NCBI GenBank assembly: GCA_025655595.1
Contig: JAHXIO010000010.1
Coordinates: forward strand, 182,114-246,113
Length of the DNA: 64,000 nucleotides
Direction: 5' to 3'
Origin: Candidatus Thiodiazotropha sp. (ex Monitilora ramsayi)
Lineage (GTDB): Bacteria > Pseudomonadota > Gammaproteobacteria > Chromatiales > Chromatiaceae
Under the pieces are notes generated by a model. It did not search any database. It saw nothing but the letters and a program-made list of their open reading frames with translations, and was not told the DNA's origin. Each line of letters opens with the position of its first letter. Positions within the stretch are counted from its first letter, which is position 1. This document shows positions 61,663-64,000 of the stretch, one piece after another. Both the position numbers and the translations under genes were made by a program.

Positions 61663-62217
61663 GCGAACTTCTTCAACAAGAACACCATTTAGCTTTTCTC
61701 TTTCTAAAACTTCTTTTGCTTTTTCCGACACCAATATCATTGGGTGTTTTTCGTTACCACTTCCAAACATGACATCCGTTCTGCAAATATCTGAATTTAG
61801 TTCGCTCTTAATAAATGCAGGTGTAGACCCTACTATCGATTCATGGTTTCCACAGAATTCGCATTTACTTTCAAAGCGTGTTTTTCTTCTTTCAGTATCG
61901 AATTTAACTACACAGGTAGATTTGAGTACATAATAATCTTTATCACTTGGTAATTGGTTAAATTGCATCCCTTGAAGATGGGCTCGCTCACAAGTTTCTT
62001 TAAATTTTAGCGAGACAACACAATAGCCGTCATAAGTGTACGAAATATCATTAGTGCGGCGCTTAACACGAAACTTTTTGTTAATGTAGTCAAAGTCCGT
62101 GCGGTAACCGCACTTTGGGCATACCTCTAAATCTTCCATGTACTCGAAGACTCGATCAGTGCTAGAGCACATATATGAGTCGTTATCATATCCACTTAGA
62201 GTGTAAGTCTTGCTCAT
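61657..62217 (-). CDS. Integron cassette protein with two CXXCG motifs
   Basis: 186 residues starting 10 bp after the R' box of attC D; the stop lies in the R'' box of attC E. Two zinc-type motifs are CPKCGYRTDF near 33-42 and CEFCGNHES near 120-128. This double-CXXCG layout recalls the double-CXXCG immunity-like family of myxobacteria, but the rest does not let me confirm it. AT-rich relative to core genes. Function unknown, possibly immunity or metal binding. Confidence 0.65.
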   Translation of the reverse strand: MSKTYTLSGYDNDSYMCSSTDRVFEYMEDLEVCPKCGYRTDFDYINKKFRVKRRTNDISYTYDGYCVVSLKFKETCERAHLQGMQFNQLPSDKDYYVLKSTCVVKFDTERRKTRFESKCEFCGNHESIVGSTPAFIKSELNSDICRTDVMFGSGNEKHPMILVSEKAKEVLEREKLNGVLVEEVRT

Positions 62218-62227
62218 CTTTTATTGC

Positions 62228-62299
62228 ACATAACGCCGCAAGAAGGGGCAGACAAAGCGCGTAGCGTTTTGGCTATCCCTCTTGCTTGCCTTGTTAACT
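62228..62299 (-). other. attC recombination site D
   Basis: About 72 bp. R'' AGTTAAC (62299-62293, containing the stop of the upstream cassette gene) and R' GTTATGT (62234-62228) bracket an imperfect palindrome (GCAAGAGGG against CCCCTTCTTGC). The next cassette gene starts 10 bp after R'. Confidence 0.78.
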
Positions 62300-62995
62300 G
62301 TTTGCTCGATGAACTTCATTTGGATAAACCAAAAAATATATTTCACTGAACTCGCTTTCAATATCTATCTTGTCACCTGTAAACGTGAGCTGGCCGGAGC
62401 TAAACGTAGGATCGGCCACCAACAATAGCCTTATATCATTCAAATGCTTGTTGTACTTCCGAATCTTTTTTTCTTTTTCGGTGACAAACGAGGTTAGAAA
62501 TTCACTATCGATTTGCCTTACCCACCCAACTCTATCGTCGACATACTCCCATCGTTTATAAATACCTATTTCTTCTGGAAGGTGGGTCGCATAGATTATA
62601 GAGCCATTTTCCGTTTCTATTCTTAGATTATCCCAATCTTCAGAGTCGCCAATAAACTTCATTAGCGCCTCCAAAATTTCTAACGCATTATCGATATTCC
62701 CTAGGATTCCTACCTTTAAAGGGATGTTCGCTTGCTGATAATAGCTATCTGCAAGTTTTTGAATCATCTTATTGTTTCGACTCTCATCGGCTCTTCGCTT
62801 GGAGCCCTTTTTTGTCTCTTTATCTTTAGTAATCTCTCTTACTTCTAGTCCAAACTGACAATCACTTTCACGAATGACTAAATCAGGCCATTCCAGTTCA
62901 TCGGGCGGAAAATCAATAATCCAATCACACCCAAGTGCTTTAGACAATTGGGATGCGTAAACCATTTCTCGTTCTTTTTGGATGTCGGTGGTCAT
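62294..62995 (-). CDS. Integron cassette protein with possible PD-(D/E)XK-like motif
   Basis: 233 residues, ATG 6-7 bp after the R' box of attC C. N-terminal region: an acidic/hydrophobic segment with WPDLVIRESDCQFGLEVREI near 36-55. P-D, then about 12 residues later E-V-R, recalls a PD-(D/E)XK nuclease core with the Lys replaced by Arg. A basic stretch follows (KKGSKRRADESRN). A C-terminal domain ends ESEFSEIYFLVYPNE. It may be a nuclease or a degenerate relative; this rests on pattern only. Confidence 0.6.
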   Translation of the reverse strand: MTTDIQKEREMVYASQLSKALGCDWIIDFPPDELEWPDLVIRESDCQFGLEVREITKDKETKKGSKRRADESRNNKMIQKLADSYYQQANIPLKVGILGNIDNALEILEALMKFIGDSEDWDNLRIETENGSIIYATHLPEEIGIYKRWEYVDDRVGWVRQIDSEFLTSFVTEKEKKIRKYNKHLNDIRLLLVADPTFSSGQLTFTGDKIDIESEFSEIYFLVYPNEVHRANS

Positions 62996-63001
62996 AGATA
63001 C

Positions 63002-63071
63002 AGTTAACGCTTACAGCAGAGGAAAACCGAAGCGCAGCGTAGGTTTTTCCTGCTGGCTGTACTTGTTAGGT
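63002..63071 (-). other. attC recombination site C
   Basis: About 70 bp. R'' ACCTAAC (63071-63065, exact RYYYAAC, overlapping the upstream gene's stop) and R' GTTAACT (63008-63002). Stem ACAGC-AGCAGGAAAAACC pairs with GGTTTTCCTCTGCTGT with unpaired bases, as attC requires. Confidence 0.8.
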
Positions 63072-63512
63072 ATTATTTTTTTCATAATTCCGACACCAAA
63101 ATAACATAGTTTCTAGGCTATTTTTTAGCTCATCATCTTTGCAATCTGGGATAAGCTCAGTTATGAAATTCATTACAGTAGATTTACCAAATATTTTACA
63201 CCAGTACCAAGGTAATTCCTCAACACTAAGATCCCAATATTTTGCTGCCGCATATACAGAAGCGTCTAAGGTCAGAGGTGACGAGGGTAGTACAGAATAT
63301 AAAATTGTACCTGCAAGTTCTTGTCTCTCAGATTGATTAGTTTGTAGTGATGAATCATAGAAAAATGAGAAGAGTCCAAAGAATATTTCTTGCTCTTTAG
63401 CTTTCTTGCAGCTAAAAATAAGTTGTTTTTGCTGTTGTGGATTTGATGAACCATGAACATCAGCAGCATTGCTAACTTTTTCGATGACCTTTAGGCGATC
63501 CCATGAATTCAT
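63066..63512 (-). CDS. Integron cassette protein, unknown
   Basis: 148 residues from the Met at 63512 (MNSWDRLKVIEKVSNAADVH), 6 bp after the R' box of attC B; the frame extends upstream through attC but those codons belong to the recombination site. Largely helical, with aromatic patches (FFGLFSFFYDS, LPWYWCKIFGKS). The stop TAA is inside the R'' box of attC C, the typical tight packing of a gene cassette. No family recognised. Confidence 0.68.
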   Translation of the reverse strand: MNSWDRLKVIEKVSNAADVHGSSNPQQQKQLIFSCKKAKEQEIFFGLFSFFYDSSLQTNQSERQELAGTILYSVLPSSPLTLDASVYAAAKYWDLSVEELPWYWCKIFGKSTVMNFITELIPDCKDDELKNSLETMLFWCRNYEKNNT

Positions 63513-63518
63513 TTTAAT

Positions 63519-63598
63519 ACCTAACGTTTTGGGTAAGGGGCCGTAGCGAAGCGGAGGTCCCAGCGACCGCAGGGAGCGATTTTGACCCACTGGTTATG
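63519..63598 (-). other. attC recombination site B
   Basis: About 80 bp. R'' CATAACC (63598-63592) and R' GTTAGGT (63525-63519, exact GTTRRRY). Internal arms include GGGACCTCCGCTTCGCTACGGCCCC, which folds back on itself. The longest attC in the window. Confidence 0.82.
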
Positions 63599-63612
63599 TG
63601 CGACAAACCTCA

Positions 63613-63891
63613 CTAAACCTCCCGTACCTTTGTAAGCCTATAAAATATTTGAGGTAGCTCTTTCTTATCCCACCATTGAGCACCCAATTTGATCCATGCA
63701 TTTTTTAAACCCTTACAGTCCTTTCCTGGATGCTCTTGTAGAAATTGATCTATTTCTATAGCTAGTGTGTTTAACTCACTCTCAGAAAGAGAGTTTAAAT
63801 ATGTATTTACACCATCCTCAGTGCTTTCAAATAATATCTCGAAATCTTGGTTGAACCATTGGGCAAACTTTTTAAGCTCCTTGTGTGGCAC
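63613..63891 (-). CDS. Integron cassette protein, small acidic, possibly CdiI-like
   Basis: 92 residues with a GTG start (VPHKELKKFAQWFNQDF). Helical and acidic (NTLAIEIDQFLQEHPGKD), ending LPQIFYRLTKVREV. The opening pattern F-x-x-W/F-F-x-Q-D-F/W followed by an acidic helical region recalls small immunity proteins of contact-dependent inhibition. This is a weak resemblance only. It lies between attC A and attC B. Expression would depend on an upstream integron promoter or read-through. Confidence 0.62.
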   Translation of the reverse strand: MPHKELKKFAQWFNQDFEILFESTEDGVNTYLNSLSESELNTLAIEIDQFLQEHPGKDCKGLKNAWIKLGAQWWDKKELPQIFYRLTKVREV

Positions 63892-63910
63892 AAGCTATAT
63901 TCCTAATTGC

Positions 63911-63972
63911 ACATAACGGCCGGGCTCATTGGGGCGAGCGATAGCGAGCTTCCAATGGAGCCCATGGTTATA
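63911..63972 (-). other. attC recombination site A
   Basis: About 62 bp. R'' TATAACC (63972-63966) and R' GTTATGT (63917-63911). The arms GGGCTCCATTGG and CCAATGAGCCC pair fully except for one extrahelical C, the hallmark of integrase-recognised attC hairpins. The cassette gene it belongs to continues past the window edge. Confidence 0.82.
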
Positions 63973-64000
63973 CGAAGAATGCATTTTGTATATAAATTAA

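Noticed and set aside
63513..63590. N-terminal extension of the 63066 ORF
   Set aside because: The extra 26 codons (SLRSLGPPLRYGPLPKTLG type) are the attC B palindrome translated; the real start is the Met after the R' box.

Overview
The window reads as chromosomal DNA of a gammaproteobacterium. Evidence is the orn/rsgA neighbourhood, the nnr-queG pair, divergent lptFG/pepA-holC, EnvZ/OmpR, a six-subunit Rnf complex and PpsA/PpsR. A large fused pyruvate:ferredoxin oxidoreductase (PFOR) embedded in the rnf operon suggests a chemolithoautotroph or facultative anaerobe, such as a sulfur oxidiser of the Chromatiales type. That assignment is inference; no rRNA or other phylogenetic marker is present.

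Layout. 1-7.8 kb: housekeeping genes (nnr, queG, orn, M48 protease, cytochrome c, rsgA, a CarS-like CDP-alcohol lipid enzyme) and a 298-bp MITE-like element. 7.8-13.3 kb: a PhoPQ-like two-component system with PepSY and glycine-zipper envelope proteins, a metal permease, a deletion scar of a czc/cus operon, and tpm. 13.4-21 kb: adk, a lysozyme-fold lipoprotein, DUF2202, EnvZ/OmpR, and a group of small Gly-rich exported proteins plus a beta-barrel porin. Two 10-bp-phased TGWAACA direct repeats here may be OmpR boxes.

21.5-35.9 kb is the metabolic core: rnfB, a 1645-residue fused PFOR, rnfC-D-G-E-A, a small Cys-rich membrane protein, ppsA and ppsR. Read together, Rnf exchanges electrons between NADH and ferredoxin, the PFOR interconverts acetyl-CoA + CO2 and pyruvate, and PpsA turns pyruvate into PEP under PpsR control. 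This is a plausible acetyl-CoA to PEP assimilation module (inference).

36-49.6 kb: a membrane adenylate/guanylate cyclase, TPR lipoprotein, DUF3943, lptFG, pepA-holC, VOC, an orphan coiled-coil protein, a DECR2-like SDR, a scar joining carboxynorspermidine synthase to carboxynorspermidine decarboxylase, an FNR-like regulator and a BASS transporter. 49.8-57.6 kb: an RND exporter fused to a cyclic-nucleotide-binding domain, and a large Cache/PAS/GAF hybrid kinase with its response regulator. 57.9-59.9 kb: a Zn-ribbon/HtrA-like pseudoprotease, a pilin-like protein and a lipoprotein.

60-64 kb is an AT-richer integron cassette array. Small minus-strand ORFs are each followed by a palindromic attC site. 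Five attC sites are visible, and one is split by a complete IS3-family element. The integrase would lie beyond position 64000 or be absent. No rRNA, tRNA or CRISPR array was seen.
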